The notes beneath the pieces are model-generated. The model had not been told where the DNA came from, did not search any database, and was given only the letters and a program-made list of their open reading frames with translations. Source: Microbacterium sp. (GTDB lineage Bacteria > Actinomycetota > Actinomycetes > Actinomycetales > Microbacteriaceae). From it: DNA of 25,480 bases. Made by a program: the position numbers and the translations under genes. Shown piece by piece: positions 7,423 through 16,920 of the stretch. Numbering within the stretch: position 1 is the stretch's first letter; the number at the start of each line of letters is the position of its first letter. The DNA is taken from assembly GCF_003248605.1 (NCBI RefSeq), contig NZ_QFPF01000027.1:1-25480 (forward strand). The letters are read 5' to 3'.

Positions 7423-9255
7423 CTACGGGATCGAGACGTTCGTCGTGTTGACGGGCTCGCTGTAGAGCTCGGTGATCTCGGGGGCGAAGTCCTCGAGGAT
7501 CACATTGCGCTTGATCGACATCTTCGGCGTCAGGTGGCCGCTCGCTTCGGTCCACTCCGACCCGAGGATCGTGAACTTGCGGATCGACTCGGCGCGCGAC
7601 ACGTGCGAGTTCGCCTCGTCGATGGCGCGCTGCACCTCGGCGCGCACCGCGGGGTTGGTGGCAGCATCCGCCAGGGGCATGTCGCCCGGCAGATTGTTGT
7701 TGGCCAGCCACGTGGGCAGCATCTCGGAGTCGAGGGTGATCAGCGCCGAGATGAACGGCTTCTGATCGCCGACCACGACGACCTGACCGACGATCGGGTT
7801 GGCGCGAATGGGGTCCTCGAGCGCCGCGGGCGAGACGTTCTTGCCGCCTGCGGTGACGATGATCTCCTTCTTGCGGCCCGTGATGGTGAGGAAGCCCTCG
7901 GTGTCGAACGACCCGACATCCCCCGTCTTGAACCAGCCGTCGTCGAACGCCGCGGCCGTGGCCTCGGGGTTGCGCCAGTACTCCTTGAACACGTTGATCC
8001 CGCGCACCTCGACCTCGCCGTCCTCGGCGAGACGGATACCGACGCCCGGGAGCGCGGGGCCGACGGTGCCGATCTTGGACTTGGTGGCGAGGTTGACCGA
8101 GGCCGGCGCCGTCGTCTCGGTGAGACCGTAGCCCTCGAGGATCACGACGCCGAGGCTGTGGAAGAAGTGGCCCAGACGCGGGCCCAGCGGGGCCGAGCCC
8201 GAAACCGCGTACACGACGTTGCCGCCCATCGCGGCGCGCAGCTTGCTGTACACGAGCTTGTCGAACAGGCGGAACTTGAGCTTCAGGCCCAGGGGGACCT
8301 TCTTGCCCTCCTGCTCCAGCATCGAGTGCTCGATCGCCGCGTGCGCGGCCGCGCGGAAGATCTTGCCCTTGCCGCCCGCCTCGGCCTTCTGCTCGGCGGA
8401 GTTGTAGACCTTCTCGAACACGCGGGGCACGGCCAGCAGATAGGTCGGCTTGAAGCTGCCCAGCGCGGGCAGCAGCTGCTTCGTGTCGGGCTGGTGGCCC
8501 GTCTTGACGCCGGCGTGGATGTTGAGGATCGAGATGAAGCGCGCGAAGACGTGGGCGGTGGTGATGAAGAGGAGCGTCGATGCTCCGGGCACCTGCACGA
8601 CCTCGCTGAGCGCCTTGGCGGAGTTGCGGCACAGCTCGACGAAGTTGCTGTGCGTGAGCACGCAGCCCTTGGGTCGGCCGGTCGAGCCCGACGTGTAGAT
8701 CAGCGTCGCGATGTCGGCGCCCTTCGCGATGCCGCGCCGGCGTTCGATCTCGCCGTCCGCAACGGCGCGGCCCTGCTCGGTGAGCTTGGCGATCGCGTCG
8801 AGCTGCAGCTGCCACACGTCGCGGATGAGCGGCAGGTCACCGCGCACCTCGTCGAGGCGGGCAGCGTGCTCGGGGGACTCGACGATGCACGCGATCGCAC
8901 CCGAGTCCTGCAGGATCCACTGGATCTGGCTGGGCGAGCTCGTCTCGTACACCGGAACCATGACGGCACCCGCGTAGAAGAGGGCGAAGTCGACGAGCGA
9001 CCACTCGTAGGTGGTGCGCGCGAGGAACCCCACTTTGTCGCCCGGCTCGATCCCCGCGGCGGAGAAACCCTTGGCGAGGGCGATCACCTGACGATGGAAC
9101 TCGGCGCTCGTGATGTCACGCCAGCCTGCTCCGTCGGGGACGGCGAACAGGGGGCGGTCGGGCGTCGCGCGCACACGATCCTCGAGAAGATCGGTGATGT
9201 TGGCGTTCGGGTCGGCGGGCACGATGGCGGGCACTTCGAACTGGACGGCACTCAT
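7423..9255 (-). CDS. Long-chain fatty-acid-CoA ligase (FadD15-like AMP-forming synthetase)
   Basis: The 610-residue enzyme belongs to the ANL superfamily and activates a fatty acid through an acyl-AMP to acyl-CoA. LIYTSGSTGRPKG (185-197) is the P-loop motif and GYGLTET (375-381) the adenylate-binding motif. DDGWFKTGDVG carries the hinge-side aspartate, and TGRKKEIIVTAGGKNVSP begins the C-terminal lid domain. Length and motifs match the bacterial long-chain class, as in mycobacterial FadD15. It has no signal peptide or membrane segment. The ATG at 9255 is preceded by AAGGAG at 9-nt spacing. Its position near a PlsC-type acyltransferase and aroG repeats the mycobacterial order around Rv2187 to Rv2178, so it may feed acyl chains to that acyltransferase. 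Exact chain-length preference cannot be read from sequence. Confidence 0.93.
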   Translation of the reverse strand: MSAVQFEVPAIVPADPNANITDLLEDRVRATPDRPLFAVPDGAGWRDITSAEFHRQVIALAKGFSAAGIEPGDKVGFLARTTYEWSLVDFALFYAGAVMVPVYETSSPSQIQWILQDSGAIACIVESPEHAARLDEVRGDLPLIRDVWQLQLDAIAKLTEQGRAVADGEIERRRGIAKGADIATLIYTSGSTGRPKGCVLTHSNFVELCRNSAKALSEVVQVPGASTLLFITTAHVFARFISILNIHAGVKTGHQPDTKQLLPALGSFKPTYLLAVPRVFEKVYNSAEQKAEAGGKGKIFRAAAHAAIEHSMLEQEGKKVPLGLKLKFRLFDKLVYSKLRAAMGGNVVYAVSGSAPLGPRLGHFFHSLGVVILEGYGLTETTAPASVNLATKSKIGTVGPALPGVGIRLAEDGEVEVRGINVFKEYWRNPEATAAAFDDGWFKTGDVGSFDTEGFLTITGRKKEIIVTAGGKNVSPAALEDPIRANPIVGQVVVVGDQKPFISALITLDSEMLPTWLANNNLPGDMPLADAATNPAVRAEVQRAIDEANSHVSRAESIRKFTILGSEWTEASGHLTPKMSIKRNVILEDFAPEITELYSEPVNTTNVSIP

Positions 9256-9303
9256 GATCGGCAGCTCCTTCGATACCGGGCGGTGTTGCAGCTTCGGGAC
9301 GCA

Positions 9304-9332
9304 AGTCTACCCTCCGGTGGTACTCAGTCCCA
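9304..9332 (-). promoter_or_regulatory. Putative promoter of the acyl-CoA ligase gene
   Basis: On the minus strand TGGGAC (9332-9327), a 17-nt spacer and TAGACT (9309-9304) form a weak -35 and a good -10. The start would fall near 9298, giving a leader of about 43 nt with AAGGAG at 9270-9265. Confidence 0.45.
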
Positions 9333-9369
9333 CCCGATCGCCGACCCGGCCGCAGGCGCGCCGCCCGAC

Positions 9370-9375
9370 TAGACT
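9370..9375 (+). promoter_or_regulatory. Probable -10 box for the glucokinase gene
   Basis: TAGACT at 9370-9375 stands exactly 5 nt before an ATG at 9381. An RNA starting at 9381 could be read as a leaderless mRNA from that ATG. Alternatively it could serve as a 33-nt leader to the GTG at 9414, which has its own GGAGGG site. Confidence 0.5.
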
Positions 9376-9413
9376 TCACGATGGCCCGCGCGCGGCCGTG
9401 GAGGGAAGTGGCT

Positions 9414-10367
9414 GTGCTCTCGGTAGGCATCGACATCGGCGGGACCAAGATCGCGGGCGGCCTGGTCGACGACTCGGGCTCCATCGTCCGAGCTCTCCGC
9501 GTCGACACCCCGCTCACCGTGGGGGCGATCGAGTCGGCCGTCGCGCAGATGATCGCGCACCTCGCAGACGGGGAGGATGTCGCTGTCGCGGGCGTGGCGG
9601 CCGCCGGATTCATCGACCGTGATCGCTCGACGGTGTACTTCGCGCCCAACATCGCGTGGCGACACGAACCCCTCCGCGAGCGCCTCGAGGCGCTGTCCGG
9701 CATCGCGATCGTCATCGAGAACGACGCCAACGCCGCGGGCTGGGCCGAGTACCGTTTCGGCGCCGGCGAAGGCCTGCGCGATGTCATCATGCTGACCCTC
9801 GGCACGGGTGTCGGCGGTGCGATCGTCACGAACGGCGAGCTGTATCGCGGCGGGCACGGCGTGGGGGCGGAGCTCGGACACATGCGCACGGTTCCCGGCG
9901 GCATCCAGTGCGGATGCGGCCAGCACGGGTGCCTCGAGCCGTACGGGTCGGGGCGCGCCCTGGCTCGTATCGCGGGCGAGATCGCGGATGCCGAGCCGAC
10001 AGGCCGCGGTGCGGCCCTGGCCGCGGCCCGAGCCGAGAAGGGCAAGCTCACCGGTCCGGCGATCTCGCGGCTCGTGCTCGGCGACGACCCCGGCGCGCTG
10101 GCCGCGCTCGAGCGGGTCGCGGTCGCCGTCGGCGAGGCGTGCGGAAGTTTCTCGGCGATCCTCGATCCTGAGCGCTTCGTCATCGGCGGGGGAGTGTCGC
10201 AGCTGGGTGAGCGCCTGCTCGAGCCCATGCGCCGCGCCTACCTCGGCGCCCTGCCCGCGGCCGGATCCCGCCCCGCGGCCGATTTCGCGATCGCTCAGAT
10301 GGTCAACGACGCGGGAGTGATCGGCGTCGCCGACCTCGCGCGTCGCGGTGCGGCCGGGGGAATGTGA
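9414..10367 (+). CDS. glk: ROK-family glucokinase
   Basis: This cytoplasmic sugar kinase uses ATP to phosphorylate glucose. From the GTG at 9414 it has 317 residues. SVGIDIGGTKIAGGLVD (3-19) is the ATP-binding phosphate loop, and ENDANAAGWAEY holds the catalytic aspartate. LGTGVGGAIV follows, and GAELGHM with CGCGQHGCLE is the ROK zinc-binding signature. No helix-turn-helix precedes the kinase, so it is an enzyme, not a ROK repressor. The chosen start has GGAGGG (9400-9405) at 8 nt. The ATG at 9381, 11 codons upstream and 5 nt after a TAGACT box, is a real alternative for leaderless translation. The next gene, an acyltransferase, starts 4 nt after the stop. Glucose is the likely substrate by family; other hexoses are possible. 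Confidence 0.92.
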   Translation: MLSVGIDIGGTKIAGGLVDDSGSIVRALRVDTPLTVGAIESAVAQMIAHLADGEDVAVAGVAAAGFIDRDRSTVYFAPNIAWRHEPLRERLEALSGIAIVIENDANAAGWAEYRFGAGEGLRDVIMLTLGTGVGGAIVTNGELYRGGHGVGAELGHMRTVPGGIQCGCGQHGCLEPYGSGRALARIAGEIADAEPTGRGAALAAARAEKGKLTGPAISRLVLGDDPGALAALERVAVAVGEACGSFSAILDPERFVIGGGVSQLGERLLEPMRRAYLGALPAAGSRPAADFAIAQMVNDAGVIGVADLARRGAAGGM

Positions 10368-10371
10368 TCCG

Positions 10372-11070
10372 ATGTTCTACTGGCTGATGAAGTACGTCGT
10401 GATCGGGCCGATCCTCAAGGCGATCTTCCGGCCGTGGATCGTGGGTCGCGGCAACGTGCCCGCCGCGGGGGCTGCGATCCTCGCGAGCAACCACCTCTCC
10501 TTCATCGACTCGGTGTTCCTGCCGCTGATGATCGACAGGCCGATGTCGTTCCTCGCCAAGAGCGACTACTTCACCGGCAAGGGAATCCGCGGGTGGGCCA
10601 CGCGTGTCTTCTTCAAAGCCACGGGGCAGCTTCCGATCGACCGCTCGGGCGGAAAGGCGAGCGAGGCGTCGCTGAACACAGGTCTCGGCGTCCTCGCCCG
10701 TGACGCCCTGCTCGGGATCTATCCCGAGGGCACCCGCAGCCCCGACGGCAAGCTCTACCGCGGGCGTGTCGGCATCGCGCGCATGGCGCTCGAGGCGCGC
10801 GTGCCGGTCGTGCCCGTCGTCATGGTCGACACCGGCCAGATCATGCCGATCGGGCGCCGGCTGCCGAGGGTCGGTCGCATCGGCATCGTGATCGGCGAGC
10901 CGCTGGACTTCTCCCGGTTCGCGGGGCTCGAGGGTGATCGCTACGTGCTGCGCTCCGTCACCGACGAGATCATGGTCGCCCTCCAGCGACTCGGCGAGCA
11001 GGAGTACGAAGACGTCTACGCCTCGGCGGTGAAGGACCGCCTGGTCACCGCGAAGCGCGCCGCCGCGTGA
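10372..11070 (+). CDS. 1-acyl-sn-glycerol-3-phosphate acyltransferase-like (PlsC family)
   Basis: The 232-residue protein has the acyltransferase signature NHLSFIDS (40-47), with catalytic H41 and D46 in the HX4D box. The phosphate-binding motif YPEGTRSPDG comes at 117-126. MFYWLMKYVVIGPILKAIF at the N terminus is a hydrophobic membrane anchor typical of PlsC-type enzymes. It probably acylates a lysophospholipid or related acceptor at the inner membrane face. The position beside aroG and an acyl-CoA ligase matches mycobacterial Rv2182c. The start is ATG 10372, 4 nt after the glucokinase stop and preceded by a GGGGGAA run at 10356-10362. The same frame opens earlier at 10348, but that start lies inside glk and would destroy the anchor position. 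The acyl donor and acceptor are not determined by sequence. Confidence 0.9.
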   Translation: MFYWLMKYVVIGPILKAIFRPWIVGRGNVPAAGAAILASNHLSFIDSVFLPLMIDRPMSFLAKSDYFTGKGIRGWATRVFFKATGQLPIDRSGGKASEASLNTGLGVLARDALLGIYPEGTRSPDGKLYRGRVGIARMALEARVPVVPVVMVDTGQIMPIGRRLPRVGRIGIVIGEPLDFSRFAGLEGDRYVLRSVTDEIMVALQRLGEQEYEDVYASAVKDRLVTAKRAAA

Positions 11071-11138
11071 GGGCACTCGCGCACCGACGCGCCGCGGCAG
11101 GGTAGCCGCCCGTTCGTCTCGCGGCAAGCCGACCCGGC

Positions 11139-11144
11139 TAGACT
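11139..11144 (+). promoter_or_regulatory. -10 box of a leaderless aroG promoter
   Basis: TAGACT at 11139-11144 lies 6 nt before the ATG at 11151, and no ribosome-binding sequence separates them. Transcription would start at or next to the start codon. Confidence 0.55.
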
Positions 11145-11150
11145 GAGCGG

Positions 11151-12488
11151 ATGCTTCAGCAGCTCGACCCCCTCGACCACTGGCGGAATCTGCCGATCAA
11201 GCAGCAGCCGCAGTGGGCCGATCCCGATGCCGTCGCCGCCGTCTCGGCCGAGATCTCGACTCTGCCTCCGCTGGTGTTCGCCGGCGAGGTCGACAACCTG
11301 CGCGACCGACTCGCGCGCGCCGCATCCGGGCGGGCGTTCCTGCTCCAGGGCGGCGACTGCGCCGAGACGTTCGCGGGCGCGACGGCCGAGCAGATCCGCA
11401 ACCGCATCAAGACGGTGCTGCAGATGGCCGTCGTCCTCACGTACGGCGCGTCCATGCCCGTCGTGAAGATGGGGCGCATGGCCGGCCAGTTCGCCAAGCC
11501 GCGCTCCAGCGACACCGAGACGCGCGGAGATGTCACGCTGCCCGCCTACCGCGGCGACATCGTCAACGGATACGACTTCACGGCGGCATCCCGTCAGCCC
11601 GACCCGCAGCGACTGCTGAAGGGGTACCACACGGCCGCGTCGACGATCAATCTGATCCGCGCGTTCACGCAGGGAGGCTTCGCGGACCTCCGCGAGGTGC
11701 ACTCCTGGAACAAGGGTTTCGCGCAGAACCCCGCCAACCAGCAGTACGAGCGCCTGGCGGGCGAGATCGACCGCGCCATCAAGTTCATGGAGGCGGCGGG
11801 CGCGGACTTCGACGAACTGCGCCGCGTCGAGTTCTACACCGGCCACGAGGGCCTGCTCATGGACTACGAGCGCCCGATGACCCGCATCGATTCGCGCACG
11901 GGCACGCCGTACAACACCTCCGCGCACTTCGTGTGGATCGGCGAGCGCACGCGCGAGCTCGACGGCGCGCACGTCGATTACTTCTCGAAGATCCGCAACC
12001 CCATCGGGGTCAAGCTCGGGCCCACCACCTCGCCCGAGACGACCCTCGAGCTGATCGACAAGCTCGACCCCGAGCGCGAGCCCGGACGACTGACGTTCAT
12101 CACGCGCATGGGCGCCGGCAAGATCCGCGACGCGCTGCCGCCGCTGCTCGAGGCCGTCCGCGACTCGGGTGCCACTCCGCTCTGGGTGACCGATCCGATG
12201 CACGGCAACGGCATCACGACCCCTACGGGCTACAAGACGCGTCGCTTCGACGACGTCGTCGACGAGGTGCGGGGCTTCTTCGAGGCTCACCGCTCCGTCG
12301 GCACGTTCCCGGGCGGCATCCACGTCGAACTCACCGGCGACGATGTCACCGAGTGCCTCGGTGGGTCCGAGATGATCGACGAGGCCACCCTGGCGACGCG
12401 CTACGAGTCGCTGTGCGACCCGCGCCTGAACCACATGCAGTCGCTCGAGCTGGCCTTCCTCGTCGCCGAGGAGCTCGAGAAGCGCTGA
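11151..12488 (+). CDS. aroG: 3-deoxy-D-arabino-heptulosonate 7-phosphate synthase, class II
   Basis: The 445-residue cytoplasmic enzyme joins phosphoenolpyruvate and erythrose 4-phosphate in the first step of the shikimate pathway to aromatic amino acids. It is class II (plant/mycobacterial type). Motifs in order: LLQGGDCAETF (64-74, metal ligand C70), KMGRMAGQFAKPRS (106-119), then SAHFVWIGERTRELDGAH. Next are NPIGVKLGP, WVTDPMHGNG with a metal-site histidine, and HVELTGDDVTECLGG. Length equals the usual roughly 450-460 residues. The ATG at 11151 begins the conserved DPLDHWRNLPIKQQP opening and sits 6 nt after TAGACT, suggesting a leaderless mRNA. In M. tuberculosis the equivalent Rv2178c has extra N-terminal elements used in allostery with chorismate mutase; whether that applies here is not visible. 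Confidence 0.97.
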   Translation: MLQQLDPLDHWRNLPIKQQPQWADPDAVAAVSAEISTLPPLVFAGEVDNLRDRLARAASGRAFLLQGGDCAETFAGATAEQIRNRIKTVLQMAVVLTYGASMPVVKMGRMAGQFAKPRSSDTETRGDVTLPAYRGDIVNGYDFTAASRQPDPQRLLKGYHTAASTINLIRAFTQGGFADLREVHSWNKGFAQNPANQQYERLAGEIDRAIKFMEAAGADFDELRRVEFYTGHEGLLMDYERPMTRIDSRTGTPYNTSAHFVWIGERTRELDGAHVDYFSKIRNPIGVKLGPTTSPETTLELIDKLDPEREPGRLTFITRMGAGKIRDALPPLLEAVRDSGATPLWVTDPMHGNGITTPTGYKTRRFDDVVDEVRGFFEAHRSVGTFPGGIHVELTGDDVTECLGGSEMIDEATLATRYESLCDPRLNHMQSLELAFLVAEELEKR

Positions 12489-12490
12489 CC

Positions 12491-12567
12491 CTGCGCGGGC
12501 GCCGGCTCTGCGTGTGCGCCGGCGCTGCGCGGGCACCAGCGCTGCGCGGGCGCCGGCGCTGCGCGGG
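12491..12567. repeat. 17-bp tandem repeat, about 4.5 copies, directly after aroG
   Basis: The consensus CGCTGCGCGGGCGCCGG recurs every 17 bp: a partial first unit (12491-12505), then 12506-12522, 12523-12539 and 12540-12556, and a truncated last unit (12557-12567). The second unit differs at three sites and the third at two. The period is not a multiple of three, and the array begins 2 nt after the aroG stop. Confidence 0.8.
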
Positions 12568-12605
12568 ATGTTGCGCACCAGCATCCCGTCACGTATCGCT
12601 GCCCG

Positions 12606-12665
12606 CGCGAGTCGGCACGAACTGCCGTGCGAGCGACGCATGCGCGACCGTTTCTGCCGAGTCGG
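12606..12665. repeat. Stem-loop repeat, copy A (degenerate)
   Basis: CGCGAGTCGGCAC (12606-12618) faces a degenerate inverted partner, TTTCTGCCGAGTCGG (12651-12665), across about 32 nt. The first arm is identical to the left arm of the copy at 13375-13435. The second arm differs from that copy by a missing G and one substitution. Confidence 0.6.
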
Positions 12666-12722
12666 TCATCTCGGCCTGGGGATAACCGCGATCCGTCCCG
12701 GGCACGCGGGCAGAGTCGGGGG

Positions 12723-13372
12723 ATGGCCACATCACGCCCGCTGCCGAAGGGCTTCTTCGCGTCGGAACCTTTTCGCATCTCCTCGGCGCGCGCCGCCGGT
12801 ATCGGACCGGGTCGTCTGCGGGGGCGCGACCCCACCGCGCCTTTTCACGGGGTGCGGGTGGGGGAGCGCGGCGATGACGGGTTCTGGGAGAGATGTCAGG
12901 CGCTTCAGTGTGTGCTCAGCCCGAATCAGGTGTTCAGTCACGTGACGGCGGCGCGGATCCACGGCATGCCGCTGCCGCCGCGGGCACTGTCCGACGAGTG
13001 GTTCGACGTGCTGACCTTCGGGCCCGGGCGGATGCGCCGGCCGAGGGTGCGCGGACGTCAGACGCTCGAGTCGGCCGACGTCGACGCCCGCTTCGGGATC
13101 CATGTCGTGTCGCCGCTGCACACCTGGAGTCAGCTTGCCGAGCTGGGTGCGAGGGGATGCTGCACGCCGACCTCGGCTATCCACGCGAGCGGTTGCTGCT
13201 CGAGTACCAGGGCGACGAGCACCGCACGTCACGCCGGCGGTGGCTCCGGGATCTGACACGGCGCCAACTGTGCGAGGATGCCGGGTACCGCGTGATCGAG
13301 GTCGGCGCCGACGACGTGGACGATCCCGCGCCGCTCGTCGGCCGCGTGCAGAGGGCGCTCGGGGCCGGGTGA
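12723..13372 (+). pseudogene. Broken DUF559-type endonuclease-domain protein (internal deletion plus frameshift)
   Basis: Two pieces of one protein family lie in different frames. The first runs from ATG 12723 to about 13150 (frame of 12723): LPKGFFASEPFRISSARAAG, then FSHVTAARIHGMPLPP, then the VVSPLHTWSQLAELGA segment. This is the N-terminal helix-turn-helix-like and linker part. The second runs from about 13155 to TGA 13370-13372 in another frame. It begins LHADLGYPRERLLLEYQGDEH and continues RRRWLRDLTRRQLCEDAGYRVIEV, the Vsr/DUF559 nuclease-like domain. Intact relatives that I recall carry roughly 60-80 residues between LAELGA and DLGYP that are absent here. The defect is therefore a deletion that also shifts the frame, not a simple one-base error. 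Such proteins are abundant and poorly understood in Microbacteriaceae. Stem-loop repeats flank it on both sides. Confidence 0.75.
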
Positions 13373-13374
13373 CG

Positions 13375-13435
13375 CGCGAGTCGGCACAGAATGCTCGGGA
13401 TGCGGGTCGGGCTCGACGTTTCGTGCCGACTCGCG
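13375..13435. repeat. Stem-loop repeat, copy B (perfect 13-bp arms)
   Basis: CGCGAGTCGGCAC (13375-13387) and its exact reverse complement (13423-13435) enclose a 35-nt loop. The element begins 2 nt after the pseudogene stop and could also act as a transcription end between the convergent pseudogene and kinase gene, although no T-run follows. Nothing else was recognised from 13436 to 13523. Confidence 0.8.
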
Positions 13436-13523
13436 AGGGCGGCGGACGGCTCACAACGCGACCGTCGCGCCGGTCGGGATGCTGGCCGCCGAGCCGGTGG
13501 GATCAGCCGGACGCCGTGACGTT

Positions 13524-15467
<1,944 letters not shown>

Positions 15468-15473
15468 GTGAGA

Positions 15474-15479
15474 AGTCTA
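15474..15479 (-). promoter_or_regulatory. -10 box of a leaderless kinase promoter
   Basis: On the minus strand TAGACT (15479-15474) is followed by TCTCAC and then the GTG start at 15467. There is no ribosome-binding site. This gives the kinase a promoter separate from the upstream LysM gene. Confidence 0.55.
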
Positions 15480-15570
15480 CGGATGCCGCTCCCCGGCACC
15501 GGCAGCGGCTCACCCTCCGCGGATCACGGTTTGATCGCACATCGGCGCGGCGGCGTGCCGCAGCAAGGGA

Positions 15571-16767
15571 TCAGCCGTACGTCGCGATCCACTCGTAGGC
15601 GGCGGCCTCCCACTGCCCGTACCGCTCCGGGAACGCGGAGCGCTGCACCGCCTGCGCGGCGTCGGAGAATCCCATCGACTCCCAGCCGGAGACATCGAGC
15701 AGCCCGCGGGTGGTGCTGCCGTTGGGGTCGGCCGGCCCGCCGTAGAAGACGCGGATCGACCGGTCGGCGTCCCGCACCTGCTCGGGTGTGCCCCAGCCCA
15801 TGCTCGGGCGCTGCTGGTACAGCCCGAGCGAGTCGCGGTCGCCCCAGTCCAGGTTGCGGATCCAGGACTCGACCATCGCCGTCGCGAGCGCGATGGCGAT
15901 GCCGCGGTCCGAGACGCCGAGCTCGCGCCCGATCGAGATGATCAGCGCGGCGCCGGCGGCCTGCTCGGCATCGAGCGCGCTCGAGACAGCCGCAGTCGCG
16001 GGCGCCGGTGCCGGGGTCGGCGCAGCCGCCGGTTCTGCGGCGCCGGGGATCGAGACCTGCTGCCCGGGGTAGATGATCGAGCCGCCGCCGAGGCCGTTGG
16101 CATCGAACAGCGCCTGCAGCGATACCCCGTGCGCGGCCGCGATGCCCGAGAGCGTGTCGCCGCTGACGATCGTGTGGGTCGCGGCGGCGGGCGCGGGGGC
16201 CGCGACGGGCGCGGGCGCCGGGGCGGGAGCGGGGGCGACGGATGCTGCCGCCACCGCACCGGGGATCGACACGACCTGCCCGGGGTAGATCACGGTGCCC
16301 CAGCCCATGCCGTTGGCATCGAACAGTGCCTGCAGCGAGACGCCGAAGCGCGCCGCGATTGTGGAGAGCGTGTCGCCGCCGGCGACGGTGTGCGAGAGCG
16401 CGACCGGAACGGGCGCCGGGGCCGGCTCGGGTGCCGCTGCGGGGGCGGGTGACTGCGGGGTCAGGGTGATTACGTCGCCCGGGCGGATGAGGGATGACCA
16501 GGTGAGGCCGTTCCAGGCCAGCACGTCGGCGGTGCGCAGGCCGAAGCGGGACGCGATCGTCGACACCGTGTCGCCGGGCGACACGGTGTAGTCGGTCGGC
16601 GGAACGCTCAACGGCACGGATCGCCACGCGGAGCGCAGGGAGCGATCGCTGGGCTCGGCCGCGTCGGCGGGCGCCGCCACGAGGGTTGCGGCGAGTGTGC
16701 CGACGAGAGCGGCCGGCACAGCGACCTGAGCGCGCGCGGAGCGCAGAGCGTGGGGGAGCAGTCGCAC
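15571..16767 (-). CDS. Secreted protein with three LysM domains and a C-terminal lysozyme-like wall-hydrolase domain
   Basis: The 398-residue protein has a signal peptide (basic start, hydrophobic 15-31, likely cut after ADA near 36). Three LysM peptidoglycan-binding repeats follow at about 59-103, 126-169 and 197-241, joined by proline/alanine-rich linkers. The last 135 residues contain AMVESWIRNLDWGDRDSLGLYQQRPSMGWGTPEQV (written in parts: AMVESWIRNLDWGD at 297-310, SLGLYQQRPSMGWG at 313-326) and AQAVQRSAFPERYGQWE. I recognise this block from actinobacterial secreted wall proteins with a transglycosylase-like fold. E300 is a candidate catalytic acid, but activity is unproven. The start is GTG at 16767 with an AAGGGGAAG site. 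It lies between the PASTA kinase and the Rv2175c-type gene, consistent with wall remodelling. Confidence 0.88.
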   Translation of the reverse strand: MRLLPHALRSARAQVAVPAALVGTLAATLVAAPADAAEPSDRSLRSAWRSVPLSVPPTDYTVSPGDTVSTIASRFGLRTADVLAWNGLTWSSLIRPGDVITLTPQSPAPAAAPEPAPAPVPVALSHTVAGGDTLSTIAARFGVSLQALFDANGMGWGTVIYPGQVVSIPGAVAAASVAPAPAPAPAPVAAPAPAAATHTIVSGDTLSGIAAAHGVSLQALFDANGLGGGSIIYPGQQVSIPGAAEPAAAPTPAPAPATAAVSSALDAEQAAGAALIISIGRELGVSDRGIAIALATAMVESWIRNLDWGDRDSLGLYQQRPSMGWGTPEQVRDADRSIRVFYGGPADPNGSTTRGLLDVSGWESMGFSDAAQAVQRSAFPERYGQWEAAAYEWIATYG

Positions 16768-16793
16768 GGATCTTCCCCTTCCTGTGAGACTTC

Positions 16794-16826
16794 TGACACG
16801 CTGTCACGGCTGATAACGAAAGTCAA
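16794..16826 (-). promoter_or_regulatory. Putative LysM-gene promoter with an overlapping palindrome
   Basis: On the minus strand TTGACT (16826-16821), 17 nt, and CAGCGT (16803-16798) form a -35/-10 pair. A perfect TGACA-CGC-TGTCA palindrome (16794-16806) covers the -10 and could be an operator. The gap to the divergent gene contains no other recognised feature. Confidence 0.45.
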
Positions 16827-16908
16827 CAAAAGTGGTATGTGCGGCCTGTGGTGCAGATGAGGTCTATGTGATTCCCCGACGGCCGTGAGCCGACCGCGCC
16901 GGGCGTGC

Positions 16909-16914
16909 CATAGT
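16909..16914 (+). promoter_or_regulatory. Possible -10 box of a leaderless promoter for the Rv2175c-like gene
   Basis: CATAGT at 16909-16914 stands 6 nt before the GTG at 16921. This is the same geometry as the TAGACT boxes ahead of aroG and the kinase gene, although the hexamer is less canonical. Confidence 0.4.
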
Positions 16915-16920
16915 GGCAGG

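Noticed and set aside
7534..9372. A 612-codon plus-strand frame opposite the acyl-CoA ligase
   Set aside because: Antisense to a gene with complete ANL motifs; the composition is typical of a complementary-strand artefact.
12723..13256. The upstream half of the endonuclease-like locus as an intact small gene
   Set aside because: The last 35 residues before the stop are out-of-frame nonsense (Cys/Ser/Thr-rich), and the nuclease domain continues in a different frame.
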